Positions 25,356-37,556 are shown, counted from the first letter of the stretch. The stretch: 64,000 nucleotides of DNA from Zoroaster sp. YZ-2022 (GCA_029582265.1 CM055834.1:1984001-2048000); one strand, 5' to 3'. Made by a program: numbers and translations. Notes: a model not told the origin generated them from the sequence alone.

Positions 25356-25765
25356 TTTGGCGATATCGATTTTTTTTTCATCCACGATATATCGGCAAAC
25401 ATATATCGCGATTTTCGATGATATCGCGATTATTTTTGTCATTCATGCATGATTGCTTTAGAGCCGATAACCACAGTTATGTGCCCCTCTGCAAGCATCA
25501 CAATAAATCCCAAATTCGTTTGCATAGTGTGTACTTCTGAAGTAGTTCGCTTTTGTTTCTCACTTCCAAAAGCTGAAAGGACTGTCCTAATTTTGTTTCC
25601 ATGGAATTTCTGATTTGACTCACAATGGCGATTTTTTTTAATCGCGATATATTTTGTTAATCGCGATTTGCCGATATCTCGATAATTTAAAAAGGTTCTC
25701 GATATCGTAATCGAATAAAAAAGGTATCGCGATATTCGATATTATCGTGTTATCGGCCGAGCTTA
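25356..25765. mobile_element. GATATCGCG-rich foldback element
   Basis: Both ends are packed with CGATATCGCGAT-type palindromes (25360-25435 and 25630-25765). The tips AAGCTTTGGCGATA and TATCGGCCGAGCTT are imperfect inverse repeats. The centre is not palindromic. The family is not named here. Confidence 0.5.
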
Positions 25766-26084
25766 GGTCGAATGTCTGTATAAAACGTCCAAACACTCCA
25801 GGGTCGTTGATACGATTTCACCGGATATTTCGCATCGACCTCTTCTGTCCATACACCTTTAATGCCTCAATCGAATTTAAAGAAACGGCTTATTACAAGT
25901 TTGTTTTATAACGATAATGCCCTTTGTGCCTTGAATTGTGATGGACCGTTTATGATGTGACATTCTGAAACGGCAGGCACAAACAGAGGGCAGATCGAAT
26001 CGACAATGTGCTTGTATAAAATTTAACTTCGTAAATGAACAAGAGTACGAGTATGAGTACAACAACCTCTATTGATTTGATTTT
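25766..26084. other. Unassigned intergenic DNA
   Basis: About 320 bp with nothing recognisable. Confidence 0.35.
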
Positions 26085-26260
26085 GCCCTCACACCGACGT
26101 AATGTATGAAGCACTGTGTACGTGCTTTCTGAGTGTCTGTGAAAAACACTTCAAAGGCGTCTGGAACACAGGAGATTCGAACCCACGACCTCCTGCTTAC
26201 TAGTGCAGACGTCTTAAGCTCTCGACCGCCGAGCTTGCCCGATGACGAGTGGCCGGCTAG
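26085..26260 (-). mobile_element. tRNA-Thr-type SINE (family B, copy 1)
   Basis: On the minus strand GCTCGGCGGTCGAGAGC is followed by an anticodon-arm CTGCACTAGTAAGCAGG and T-arm GTGGGTTCGAATC. The loop CTAGTAA fits tRNA-Thr(AGT). The body CAGACACTCAGAAAGCAC ... GTGCTTCATACATTA matches the copy at 32.0 kb. Pol III boxes look usable. Confidence 0.8.
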
Positions 26261-27027
26261 AATCCTATATATACATAACAGCAAAAGAAACGGCACCCCC
26301 TAAATTTTGATAAGTCTGAGAACATGTTTAGCTTATGTGTCCTCAGACGTCATGCATGACGAATTTTGAGGTCAACTAAATTTGCCACATTGTGTTCGTG
26401 TTACACTCCATACTCATAATATTCTTCATAAAACAAATTATATTAATTATAAAATGAAAATAATAAATATTTTTAGGGGTGACGTTTCTTTTGCTGTTAT
26501 GTATAGTAGCGGGAACAACTCGACTTGAAAGCGCACACAACAATGTCCAAAAACTCGGTCAATAACACCTCTTCAATTCCGACAATGGAATGTTAACTAT
26601 GAAGAGTTTCGTTGAAATTTGATTAATTTGTTCTTCGAAGAAAAATCTATTTGGGTATGATTGTCCTTTAATGTTGATCATGCATTAATTTTCCATTAAT
26701 ACTTGTTTCATGAGTTTGTGCTTGAAAAGTGAACTAAGGAAATAAACACAATATACATTGAGAGTTCCCCCTTTTAAAATCATCCAAAGTAACAAAACTA
26801 AGGCAACCCTGACTTTTACAGGCCGATCCATAATAAACGCTGACAGAGACGAGAACCAAATTCTTACGTCAACGGAAAAGCTGAGATCTGCGCGACTGAT
26901 TCGCACAAGTTTCATTTCAACTTGTCGGATTTCGCGGTGAATGATTGTGACGTAGGTATGTCAATTCGCTTTCCTCGTCGCATTCGCATGAAGTGTTAAA
27001 CCGACTCTAATGTGAAAAACAAACATC
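26261..27027. other. Unassigned intergenic DNA
   Basis: AT-rich; no exon or repeat boundary supported. Confidence 0.35.
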
Positions 27028-27350
27028 TGTTAAAGGTATGATGAGTTGATAATTCAGAAGAAAAAAAAACATTTTCGAACGGTTGTTAAATTTACTTTTT
27101 TGGTGTCAAGTTGATGATGGAATCAATCATTTTATGAAATGATGTTGTCTGTCACTTTTAAGAAAAGTGTCATCATTTCCAGTTAAATGGATCTTTTTCA
27201 CTATTTCATCGTTATCCACACAATGTATAAATAAGCTGAAACTTCCACCGTCTACTGGTTAAATGTATATCTTGATTCAAAGAGAGTACGCATAAACATA
27301 GTCTTAAAAGCAATTTTGCCAATATTACCAACGTTAGCTATTCCCTTTAA
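27028..27350. mobile_element. Worn MITE (family with 35.2 and 48.1 kb)
   Basis: Left end GTTAAAGGTATGATGAGTT and right end CTATTCCCTTTAAG are roughly inverse. The right part TTAAATGTATATCTTGATTC ... AGCAATTTTGCCAATATTAC is shared with 35.34-35.41 kb and partly with 48.1-48.2 kb. Confidence 0.5.
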
Positions 27351-27496
27351 GTTTGCGATCCATGAAGTACTCGTTGTGACTTGATAACGTGGTCCTAGGT
27401 ATATGTTGAGATATCTGTTGTGAATATAGGCCTATCTCATTGTGAACAAAGTTTAATATTATCGAAGGCTGTTGTGTGGGAACATGGATTGGGGAC

Positions 27497-27521
27497 ACGT
27501 GTACATGTACATGTACATGTA
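27497..27521. repeat. ACATGT palindromic tandem repeat
   Basis: Four successive TACATG units; each is self-complementary. Confidence 0.9.
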
Positions 27522-27954
27522 TTTGCATGACCATCGGTAAGTACACCACCACTCGGCTACAATGTATCATCTAATGTATCTCACAAACCCTTTCTTTGAA
27601 GGTTTGACATCTAAGCCCAGTCTGGAAACATTGTTTTTTTTTAATCAAATAACTGTCATGGCACACATTGGAAGTCATATGCAAGGTTCCCAGATGTTCC
27701 GTATTCTCGCAAACTTTCGTAATTACTCGTGAGCTCGGAACAGACAATCATGTTACGTTGTTGATTATGTTATTCACCGAACCATTGTTATCATTGGAGA
27801 CCCGTTGTCAAACAGGGGAAATCAAAACACGTACAGTAGTTAATGACGGACACCGTACAAAACTGATATTGTGAGTTGTCAACAGAAGAGTAATTGTTGG
27901 TAATTTTAAGTAACGTAGGACATGAAGCTTTGCATGGTGGAAGTACATTATAGT

Positions 27955-28090
27955 AGTAATGGTTGCGACAGCACCATGTTTACAATCTCTTAGGGACTTC
28001 TGATAAGTGGAGAAGAACCGTTGGTGAGAAACTCGACGTTTCGCTCAATATACTCTGATCGTCTTCAGGAAAATGAATTTTAAGTAAGAC
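27955..28090 (-). mobile_element. Penelope-like/HHR-bearing repeat (copy 2)
   Basis: Same order of blocks as 14.1 kb: GACAGCACCATG, a weak hairpin near GAAGAACCGTTGG, then the hammerhead-like block CTCGACGTTTCG ... TCTTCAGG. This is the copy with the best ribozyme core. Association of this repeat type with Penelope-like terminal repeats is knowledge-based inference; no reverse transcriptase is nearby. Confidence 0.45.
28035..28068 (-). ncRNA. Hammerhead-like core, dimer-type
   Basis: Minus strand: CTGAAGA (fits CUGANGA), a stem II from GATCAG to TTGAGC (five pairs, one A.G opposition, one unpaired C next to the core), GAAA, then CGTC. Stem I is short (TTC before, GAG after). The ACGT next to GAAA is self-complementary, so stem III could form only between two copies, as in double-hammerhead models for Penelope-like elements. 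The extra C makes activity doubtful. Confidence 0.4.
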
Positions 28091-29023
28091 ACTACATTTT
28101 GTAATCGTATTCATTGTATTTATTTATTTTTTACAACAAACCTTTAGATCAGACCAAACAATTTGTATTAAAAAAATAAATAAAATAAAACCCTTTCCTG
28201 GCATGTAATTGCCTTGTACTCTCAAGGTCACTCCTAGAGTTAACATGAAAAATAGTGCAAATACAAGGACCCCTCAGTATATATACGAGTACGAGCCTCG
28301 ATTATTTTATTTAAAAAGTCTCTTTCACTAGATTAAAACTCGGCGATGCGGCCCTTGCTCGTTCCTTTTTATTTATTTTTTTCAGACCAAAGCTCGTTTC
28401 TCTCACAACAGCCATCGGATTTAATATCCCACCGAGCTAATCAAACTGGCCTTGCTCAATTCCGCCTCCCTCACGGCTTCTTAGAAGGAAAAAATGCGTC
28501 TTAAATTGTCGCTACGTTGGGATGCGATCCTAGCCTCGCCGACACACGATATCCCACATCACCAACCACCTGTGCGCGGATAGCTTTCGACGGACTCGCG
28601 GCGGTCTGGGTCCCATTGGTTTGGCCTGCAAGCTACATCGTTGCTTGGTTGACGGTTATGGTGGACGAATGACTCCAGCGATTATTTATAAGGAAATCTG
28701 GAGCTGAGAGGCGCAATGAATTTCTGATTAAGTGATGCCCTGGGCAGTACGCTGTCACGAGCGAAGGATCTAAGGTACATCCAGGGTGGTTCTCATATGG
28801 TAAAATCATCTCCAGCTATCAGACTCCTGAATGCCTTGTTTTGTTTGCTAAAGGACCTCGATTGTGTCCCATAGCGATGCGGTCAATTTGAAATGCAAGC
28901 AGCTTATACGTCCTATAGATGACATCATATGTTTACTCTGACAGCGCCCTCTACTGAACTGCCAATGGAGCCATCATAAAAATCTTCTGTTACTTTGAAG
29001 TTTGGTACTATATAAACCTATAC
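28091..29023. other. Unassigned, unusually complex non-repetitive DNA
   Basis: The 28.4-28.93 kb part is GC-balanced, lacks microsatellites and MITE ends, and has no long frame on either strand. It reads like single-copy DNA. A conserved regulatory element is a possibility I cannot test here. Confidence 0.3.
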
Positions 29024-29090
29024 AATATTCATTAATATTCATTAATATTCATTAATATTCATTAATATTCATTAATATTCATTAATATTT
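29024..29090. repeat. 10-bp tandem repeat (ATTAATATTC)n
   Basis: About six and a half nearly identical units. Confidence 0.95.
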
Positions 29091-29126
29091 ATAAAATATT
29101 TTATGATAGATGTAAATGTACGAATT

Positions 29127-29262
29127 CAATTGCAGCGGTTTTAGTGCTTTGGACATTCAGTGTTCTGATGGCTGAGTCGTCAGTATGTTGGTTTGAATCC
29201 TGTACCTGGGATAGTACAGGTAGTTATTATGTTTGATTAACACTGTAGCACACAATGGGCTG
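29127..29262 (+). mobile_element. Degenerate tRNA-Leu-type SINE (family A)
   Basis: GTGTTCTGATGGCTGAGTCG, TCAGTATGTTGGTTTGAATCC and a following GGTAGTTATTATGTTTGATTA parallel the 1.7-kb copy. Only the head and part of the body remain. Confidence 0.55.
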
Positions 29263-31369
29263 TATAATCACTACAGTGAGAATCTCTGCCTGTGTCCAGA
29301 TGAAATTTCTCCAAGTTTTTTTTTTCTTTTCGTTTGTTTGTTTGCTGTGTTAACTTTAGAAATCTAACTTTCCTGTAGCCTCTTAGTCTTATATCTCGCC
29401 AGTGGCCTTTAGCCTTGTAAGGAGTGAATTCCATACTTATATGATATTACAGTACGGGACCTCTATGCATATTCTATAGGTCTACATTCACGGACAGTAG
29501 CACGTCGTACTCCTTAGTATAATCGTCGCTGCAGGACCTCGTTCTCATAACCCTTGATTTATATGCAGCAGGGTCCCTGGGAGACAGTATATATCTACTT
29601 GGGCCAATCGGGGGAAAACCGGCTGTTATTATTTTGTTCACGTCACTTTCGGTTAAAGCATAGAGCAAGGTCCGTGCACTAACTATGGTTAAAGTTGCTT
29701 GCAACTGATCGATTATGCATGTCTTTCCTTCAAGGAAGTATACTTAATAGGTACACCATAGGGAGCACTACCTGTCCTTTAAACAAAAAATTAATAGATA
29801 GATAATGACACGGGCTTCCGGCTTAATTCCATGAGTAGCGTCCATATTACTACATCCACTTGCGCATATAGCTGGTATTCCTGTATGTATCCACTGTATG
29901 CATGCTTGTTCCCAACCATTCCACCAGAGGTCTAAGTGGCAAAAAAGTGGTCCCCACATTGTGGTATCTGGTTGTCTATCATGAGCCCTGCCGTGTGACA
30001 TCATGTGCTCGGGCTATATCGGAACGGCTGTTGTACAATGGACCGCGAGAGGGCGTGGTGGCGGTGACCTTTAGGGACTAAACAGTAAATACACACCCCA
30101 AAATTGTGTATGTAAGTGGATTATCACATCTTTAAAGTTAAAATGAGGCTCAACCTTCCAGCGAATATGATAATGTAAGTGCGTCAATTATCCATCACAT
30201 GGTGCTATGGATTGCCGCTTATTATTTATTATCAACTCAAATGATTAAGTTTCTGTGCAAACATTTTACACTCTGATATGGTGCGCTCTACGGCCGCAAA
30301 ACGCCAAAGTGACTACAGTATACAGTATAACCTATACTGTGCATGTTACATGGAACAGTTACCACACCATCATAATTCATTGCTGGCGCGGTTGCTATTT
30401 TTTACTGTTGCAATGTATTCCATCGTGTAAATAATAATGTAACATGATGTGGACTTTAAGGTTTTGAATATCCTCACGGAATATAAGCGTTCCGGCCGGA
30501 AGCCAACATCTCAGTAAATCTCTGAAGCGCGCAGGAAGGTGATTTGTATGATGGATTGGCCATCAACGTTTCGCCGAAGAAAATGCATTGAGATCGCCTG
30601 ATGTGCGACAAGGGAGGACTCAGACACATTAGGAGAATATACCGGAGGACGTGGGAAGGTGTAGTATACCCCCTCTGGATACATCTCTGACCGATTCGCC
30701 CCCACAGATTTCATGGTAGTTGGCCAGCGTGCACAATGATCATTCGTGTTATTATATAGATGTACATGTACTTTGTCATCATGTAGACGCGTACGTGTCT
30801 GCCCTGTGGGGAGACCAGTCAATGGGTTTGTTCAACGAACAGCGTAGGCTTGATCTCGACAACGGCAGCGCCGCGATTTGGCGGAAATTAAAACGGTAAA
30901 TGATTGATGCATGCTGTATGTTACATAATCCCGAATCCTGCAACTGTTATGATAGTTTTGGCATGCATGGCCTTGGTAACCATCAGCCAGCCGGAAGCCG
31001 GAACCAACGTGGAATACAACAGGGCATACTATTCCATTAGTTTCCGAATTATGCCGAGATTTGGCGAATGTACTACTTTGAATGAGCATCTCTCGTCATG
31101 GCGTGGCATTCCGTAAATACATGGTTGTCTGAAACAAAACAAATCACATGATGTACGTAGGCGGTAAACGCGTTAAACGCAAGTTGTTGAACGTGTCAGC
31201 CATTGATTATGATAAATAACGAGATAGGAAGCGTGTGTATACGCAGATTCTGATAATTATAGACACTGCCATCGGTCTATGCCTGTAGTTTCATATAGCT
31301 ACTAAGAGGGGAATTTTGCGAAATAAATTTTTCCACTAAGCATTTTAAAGCAGCCTTCAGCCAAAAGTA
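29263..31369. other. Unassigned intergenic DNA
   Basis: Several 70-100 codon frames occur (for example 30511-30822 minus) with no domain or signal peptide. No repeat ends could be drawn. Confidence 0.35.
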
Positions 31370-31720
31370 GTTTTGTATGGAACTTTGGATGTTAACCAAC
31401 GAAACTTACTCATCAGCAAATGTTTCTGGTAAGCAATTTCTTCTGCTTAGCGGGTCTATGAAATTGACCCCAGGGATTAAAAACAAATTCTATGGCCAGC
31501 AAGTGCCTCATGCCATAAGCCCAATTTTGCACTATTTTCTATTTACCATTTTGTGCATAGAGGGTTAGTGCAGTGTTTTTACGCTATATATATATAGGCT
31601 AATACGCTTACGCAAGGCACACAATGTTCTGCTTTAGTAAGCGCTGATTTTTCGCTTATGGTAAGCAGGGCCAAAATTAGGCCCAGCTAAGCAGCGCGCT
31701 TTATTCTCCAAACGAAATCC
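31370..31720. repeat. Probable worn interspersed repeat
   Basis: Contains AAGCAATTTCTTCTGCTTAGC and, later, CGCTTATGGTAAGCAGGGCC and GCTAAGCAGC, a TTAGC/GCTTA-rich texture that looks repetitive. No second copy in this window, so support is weak. Confidence 0.3.
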
Positions 31721-31964
31721 GAGCAAATTAGGCGCCAATAATTTTGCCCAATATTATGTTAAGCCGTCATCGCCTGCTATGACGATAGGATATTAAACTA
31801 AACAGTCTAACCAATTAGTCAAATTAGTCGTTGTCTCGGTTAATATAATATTTAACATCGTTCGCTAATATAATTTTTTCTTTTAAACAAACATGGACTG
31901 AAATGAAAGAAAGAACAAATATGAAGAAAAATTATAGCCATATAACCTTTTTTTATTTACTAGG

Positions 31965-32090
31965 GTATGGGTCATCACTTCTGAGCAGGAGGTCGTGGGT
32001 TCGAGTCCCACCAGAGTCGCCTGTGGAGGGTTTTCCGCAGACACGCAGAAAGCACTGCGTATACATTGCTTCATACATAATAAAAAAAAT
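31965..32090 (+). mobile_element. tRNA-Thr-type SINE (family B, copy 2)
   Basis: GAGCAGGAGGTCGTGGGTTCGAGTC carries the T-arm and B box in two adjoining blocks; the body GCAGACACGCAGAAAGCACT and GCTTCATACATAA match the minus-strand copy at 26.1 kb. The 5' tRNA half is diverged. Ends in an A-rich tail. Confidence 0.75.
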
Positions 32091-35000
32091 CAAACCAATC
32101 TTATAAATCTTATAGATAAGTATTTCCGTGTGAATCAGTATTTTTCTGTGATGTTACTCTTCTCCATTAATAAGAAGGAAAGTACTAAAGTATTTCCAAA
32201 TTGACCGGGGCATGGATACAGAGTAATTTAAAGGGTGCGACAATGCCGTCACGGTGCGCCAATGACATCACAAACACTGAGCTGCCATTACAACGCACAC
32301 ACAATTTGTCCGGGTTAAAAAAAAACTAATTAATATATGAATGCATGACGCAGTTTTAAAAATTCGTTGCTGGTTTTAAATGTCACCTATGGATAGTTAA
32401 TATAGTGTGGAGGAAATATCACATTTGGAAGTAATTAACTTAAAAGTAATTAATTTCTCTTGTACTAGGCTTAATATAATAATAGTGCGATAAACAGGTT
32501 ATTTCTGGATGAACAATTTATTTACCCTTTTCCGTGAAAATCTCACAAAAATAATCTTCTTGGAATCGGGTTTGTCATTAGCAAGTACGTGTAGACGGCA
32601 ATGCTGGCATTGCAAAATGCCAAGAACTGTCTCTTTTGCCCATCACGGAAATAGACAGCAAAGTACGGGACAGCAGTGCGGGAGCATCATCTGATACCGC
32701 TATTTATGGACGCCATCAGCCAGCATGCAGCGGGGGCGGCGCCGGATGGTCAATATGAAGACGAAATATAGCAATGGAGCCGTATGAAAGAGCTACAATC
32801 GATCATCGATGCTAATCCACTCAGTAAACGCAGTATACCGATGGTTGGTGCTCGTGCTATATAACAGTATAGATTTAGGGGCGGATCCTGTGTGGTTGAA
32901 TAAGGGGTAGATGCCACTAACTAGAGTCCAATTTGCAAGGGGAACTTGGGGGCGGCCATTTTAAGAAGTGAACGCATGAGGGAAATATTTGGTAATATTT
33001 TTGTATTTATGTGATACCGCATGGCTTCTCATCGCTAAAGCGGGCACACTCTCAAAGGATGATAATATTTTCAATTTCCAACACATAACACAACATTATT
33101 CAGCAATACATAACATAGCTCAGTTTCAATAGCTTGTTCTATAAACAACCTTGCGGCCATTTCAACGCATTAGTTTAACTGAGCAAAGAGTGAAGAGTTT
33201 ACATCATATCAGATCCCTCTTGACATTCAGATGTCTTCAGAAGGCAACTGTCGGCTCGCGTTAGGAAGGATTGCTTAAACAAACACTGAAATTATTTGAA
33301 GTTGTGATGCAGGAGTTGCACGCACTCCGCTCCTCTTCGTCAACAACCGGTCGGCCAGCCGGCAGCGGGACAGATATCGACTTGTTTACCGAACCAAACC
33401 ACGGCTTATCCCCCTACAACAAACCACGCTCTGCTTTACGCCGCCTTCCCATCTGATGGAGACATTTTAAAGGCAGTTATCTTTCGTATGACACAATAGT
33501 AGATTATAGTTTTAAATCAAGTTAAGCAAAACACCGTCTGACAGCTCTAGGCTATATAAGAATCGCGAAATATACACATAAATCAACCAACGTTTCAGCT
33601 TGTTTTGTTTGTGTGAAAATGCATTCTGATATGTTGATGCCTGTATATTGATTCATTTTAACCTGAATATGGATTGCCAGTACTGCCGATAAGCCATTTC
33701 ACCTACAATACTATTTCTAATTGGCACCTGACTTCTATTTGCATTGCACTAGTACAAACATAGTTACACACTTTCAAATGAGATATTAGACAAATAATTG
33801 CCGTCCGTAGATTTGTTAACAGTCCAGATGTGCCATTATTTTATCATAGTTGATTTATCACGTTAGCGCTATAGCATATTTCTAGGAAGATTGATACAAT
33901 CGTCATCAGCTTTACACTTGGCACCATTTTGTTTATTTTTGAATTAGCAATTCAAATCATTTTTTAATTATCAACGACATAGACAATCTTTATATAATAC
34001 TTAAGGTTTTACAAAAGAACAAGCACAATTATACGAATCACTCACGCCAAAATAGTTGCGAATATCACTTATGAAGAACGAAGACGGAAAAATAAGGAAT
34101 CACACGGAAAATATATGTTTAAAGATCACCGAGGCATGATAACTTAAGGTTTAAAAAGAGACGTGCCCTCAGGAAACCCACAAACCACTCTCGCTAATTG
34201 ATCAAGAAGTTGACAATAACTCATCAAGACATAATTACAATATTCAGTAATTGTTTTCTAAGAAAATCAAGTCGTTTACCGCATTTCCGCCTAGCAGTTG
34301 ACAAAAACACCGTCTATTTTTCCGCGCAGTTCTTTTTTTTCTGGGTCATTACGCTGCGACAACACGTGCAATCGATACCGTTCTGTCGATAACCTAAAAA
34401 GAATATCAAAAGGTCGCACGGTATGATAAGTGAAAAATGCAATTGCACTCAGGAGTTCACTCAACAAAGCAACACCGAAAATACCACAGTATCTCTGTAT
34501 CAAATTATCACAAGTACAGCGCCAAGCCTTTCGATCATGAAAAAACCTTGAAAGTTTCAGGGCATGTTGCGAAAAATTCAAAAATATCAAGGCAATTTTA
34601 TGGCAACCACACAGTACAGTGTGCAGGTATGCAGTTTTTACATATTGTTCATCAAGTAGAGCTCATTGCAAACGGCAATAGTCTGTGGGCTGGAGGGGTC
34701 TACCGTGCACCCCCCCCCATAACTAACGCATAACTAAGATTGAGATGTAATTTTACCAAAATAAAGACTTTTTTCTGATGATATCTAAAAAGAAAAATCA
34801 TTTTTTTCACTGACTGTACTGTACCATTTGCCTGCCGTAGTTTGTTCTTGAGGGCTCGTATGTGACGCCTCACCGTGGTGGCATATCTATAAATGCATTA
34901 TAACCATGGACCTCATCGAAAAGACATATACATTGAAAAGTAATGTATTTTGTTTCACTATTCTTTGTCTGGAGTATTTATACATGGAAAGTTGGGTGGG

Positions 35001-35189
35001 TGTCCTGGATTCTAAGCAGATTTTTTTTTGCATGATTGAAAATCTACCACTCCAGGTTAAAGGTAAAATATAGTGTGCAAAATAATAAAAAATAAATAAT
35101 AAATGGACGAATTGTCAATCTTCCCTGAAAATAGTTTTGTCTGAGTTATTGTAATTTTAAGAGAGGTAAAATTATTGCCCATAACTTTG
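32091..35189. other. Unassigned intergenic DNA
   Basis: Frames up to 99 codons occur (34291-34590 minus, 34437-34733 plus) but overlap antisense and show no domain. A worn MITE-like piece near 33.87-33.93 kb (GGAAGATTGATACAATCGTC) resembles 44.23-44.28 kb. Nothing else is supported. Confidence 0.35.
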
Positions 35190-35425
35190 AGTTCGGTACC
35201 AAACCCTCAGTGATGTCCTTTACGGGAATACCGCCCTCGATTGACTACTGTTGTGAAACTTCAAATTTGAAAATAGATGATTCAAATTAGCTCCAAAAGG
35301 CATGGTCCGATTTAGCTGAAACTTTCACAGGTTGCTTGTAAAATGTATATCTTGATCTGTCGGCAGTTTATAGGATGCTGTTAGAAGCAATTTTGCCAAT
35401 ATTACCAAAACTATATCATACCTCA
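35190..35425. mobile_element. Worn MITE, relative of 27.0-27.35 kb
   Basis: AAATGTATATCTTGAT followed by AGCAATTTTGCCAATATTAC repeats the right part of the 27-kb element. The left end is unclear. Confidence 0.45.
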
Positions 35426-35427
35426 TT

Positions 35428-35517
35428 TAAAGGTACAGTAACGTAACGATCAGAGCAGACCTTCAACAGGGCATGGAATCGGTGTCCTAGTTTAAAATGA
35501 ACGATATTGTCCCTTTA
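35428..35517. mobile_element. 90-bp MITE, ends TAAAGGTACA
   Basis: TAAAGGTACAGTAACGT on the left is roughly inverse to ACGATATTGTCCCTTTA on the right. The interior ACGATCAGAGCAGACCTTCA and GCATGGAATCG recur at 56.5 kb. Confidence 0.6.
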
Positions 35518-35885
35518 CGGTATTTGTTGTATCCGTTCTTCACCCAGTTTTCTCGTCATTAACTGATAACGCCAATCGGCACTCCTGCGACTAAGGAGTA
35601 CGGACAGTATATGATTACAACGAACACCATTGGCACACGGCCGAGTTGCAAGGTCGTATAATGATCATGCATTGGCAGATGGGGGGGGGGGGGTTGAAGC
35701 GCCCTCCTCCCTGCTTGAGCCTCTTTAGCACCGCTCAACGGTAACTCTTACCCCTCCCTCTGTCTGTTAACATTTTGTTCGAAGCCCCTCCCCCGCCACT
35801 CCGTTGAGCGAAGGTTGAGAGGTAAACAATTCTAGGAAAATATGACTAATAATACGCCCCTCCCCCATTGAGCAGATCTGGGTAA

Positions 35886-36236
35886 GGCCAAAAAAGTCTC
35901 CGGTTTCTGGTCATAGGCTTCAAAATCGGTTCTTTTTTGGTAATATTTTTTGTTTTGCCAACCAGTGAAATACGTGATACATGTATACGCGTTTATTGGA
36001 ACCATACCAAATTTCCCATACACAAAGTATGGTGGCTAAGAGAGGCCTCACAAATCGTTCGTAACCCTATGTGAACAAGTCGTTTAAAACACAGCACGGA
36101 AGAATTTCAATCGATCCAACAATTTTGGCTCTAATTGGACATCGTTTCATCGCAAAAAAGAACTAATACTGCCGACGCGCGGGTCTAAGGCAACGCGCGC
36201 GGAGACCAGAAACCTGAGACTTTTGTTTTTTTGGCC
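35886..36236. mobile_element. GGCC-ended MITE family, copy 1
   Basis: Left GGCCAAAAAAGTCTCCGGTT and then TCTGGTC; right GACCAGAAACCTGAGACTTT and then TTTGGCC: inverted repeats of about 28 bp. Shares with 57.6-58.0 kb ATACGTGATACATGTATA, GGCTAAGAGAGGCCTCA and GTTGGACATCGTTTCAT-like blocks and a GACGCGCG palindrome near the right end. Confidence 0.82.
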
Positions 36237-37148
36237 AAGTTATATTACTGTGGAAATCGGACTGAAAAACGCCAACCCCTTCCTCTCTAGTGAGTTTGGG
36301 TATGGCCTAGCCTATGTCAAATTTCTAAAATCGCAAAGGTAAAAAAAGTAGATTCATACGGCCCATCACTTTTTATTTCGACCAATCACACTTTTTTTGT
36401 TTTGGGACGTTTGGGTTGTATGATCCCCCATGCGTATTGTGTTATTTGTGGTTACTCTATATAATTTGATACACCTAGCCAGATTATAGCTCATTTCCTA
36501 GCTATACAAGGGGAAAAACATATAAAATGAGACATTTCTTAAAAAGAAAAGTAAAGAAAAAAAAAGAAAAAGAAAAAAGAAAAAAAAACTTTTAAAGGGG
36601 AGGTGCAACATTGGCAATGTTGGCAAAACTACTTCTCCAAGTATGATTACTCTATTTGGAATCATGACAAATCAAAAAAAGTACTGTTAAATGGGAAGTA
36701 CCGAGGGTACATCGTTTGGTAATCAAACCCATAGTCAGGATATCCGAAGAGGGGTTCTGATTATCACCCGTAAAATTACAGAAAACAAGGGCGGAATAAT
36801 ACAAGCAAACATGTTAGGGGCGGATCAAGAATTTCAGTTGTTTGGAAGTCTGAAATCTCTGATTTTCCTTTCTTTGTTCAAAGTATTATAGTACTGGTAA
36901 TTGGTATACCCTTTTCAGCATTACTACATATACAGCTATATTGTGTCCATATTTCCCCTTGGTTTTTCATCTCCTCCACTACTTGGGGGGGGGGGCCCAA
37001 CACCCCTTCCCCATTCGAATCCGCTACTGAATTTGGCGACTGACTTCGGCATATTATGGTTAAGTGCCTTCCTTTTCTCTCCCACTTCACCTTTACCTCT
37101 TCATGTTCTCGATTCTATCCGATAAACTGTCTATAATTGTGCCCACTC
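36237..37148. other. Unassigned intergenic DNA
   Basis: Contains an A/G-rich tract near 36.55 kb and a G run near 36.98 kb. No exon supported. Confidence 0.35.
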
Positions 37149-37217
37149 GAACAAAGTTTACTTAATGTCTAACAAATAACATTAACAAAGTTTACTTAAT
37201 GTCTAACAAATAACATT
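37149..37217. repeat. Two-copy 35-bp direct repeat
   Basis: AACAAAGTTTACTTAATGTC followed by TAACAAATAACATT occurs twice back to back. Confidence 0.93.
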
Positions 37218-37527
37218 TGTTTGATATTGCGAAACTTGTTCTTGTAACACGTTTATGTTTTTATTTTTTTCAAGTTCAAGGTCTGACGTAATTTCTACAG
37301 TACCTTTGAATGGTAAATAACACATCAATCGTTTAATACTAATTTATCATCAAATTAAAATGTTTTCTGAACGATTTGTGGACAATTATCTAAGTTAATG
37401 CTATGGTATAACCATTCTCTAAGGTATAACAACTGGTAAAATATCATTATATTCACGGTATCACTTTAGGGAGAAATTTGTTGAATTTTTTTTGTATTTT
37501 TTAACAAAGGCGTTACATCTCAAATCT

Positions 37528-37556
37528 TATTCATTTGTAAATGTTTACAATACACT
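37528..37556. repeat. Left flanking direct repeat of the minisatellite
   Basis: TATTCATTTGTAAATGTTTA and what follows match the sequence just right of the minisatellite (43491-43518), same orientation, with an indel and two substitutions. Confidence 0.6.

Noticed and set aside
30511..30822. 103-codon minus-strand frame
   Set aside because: No family resemblance and no exon signals.
33225..33250. Another hammerhead-like block (TCTTCAG on plus)
   Set aside because: The reverse strand gives CTGAAGAC and a short stem, but CAAGA stands where GAAA is needed.
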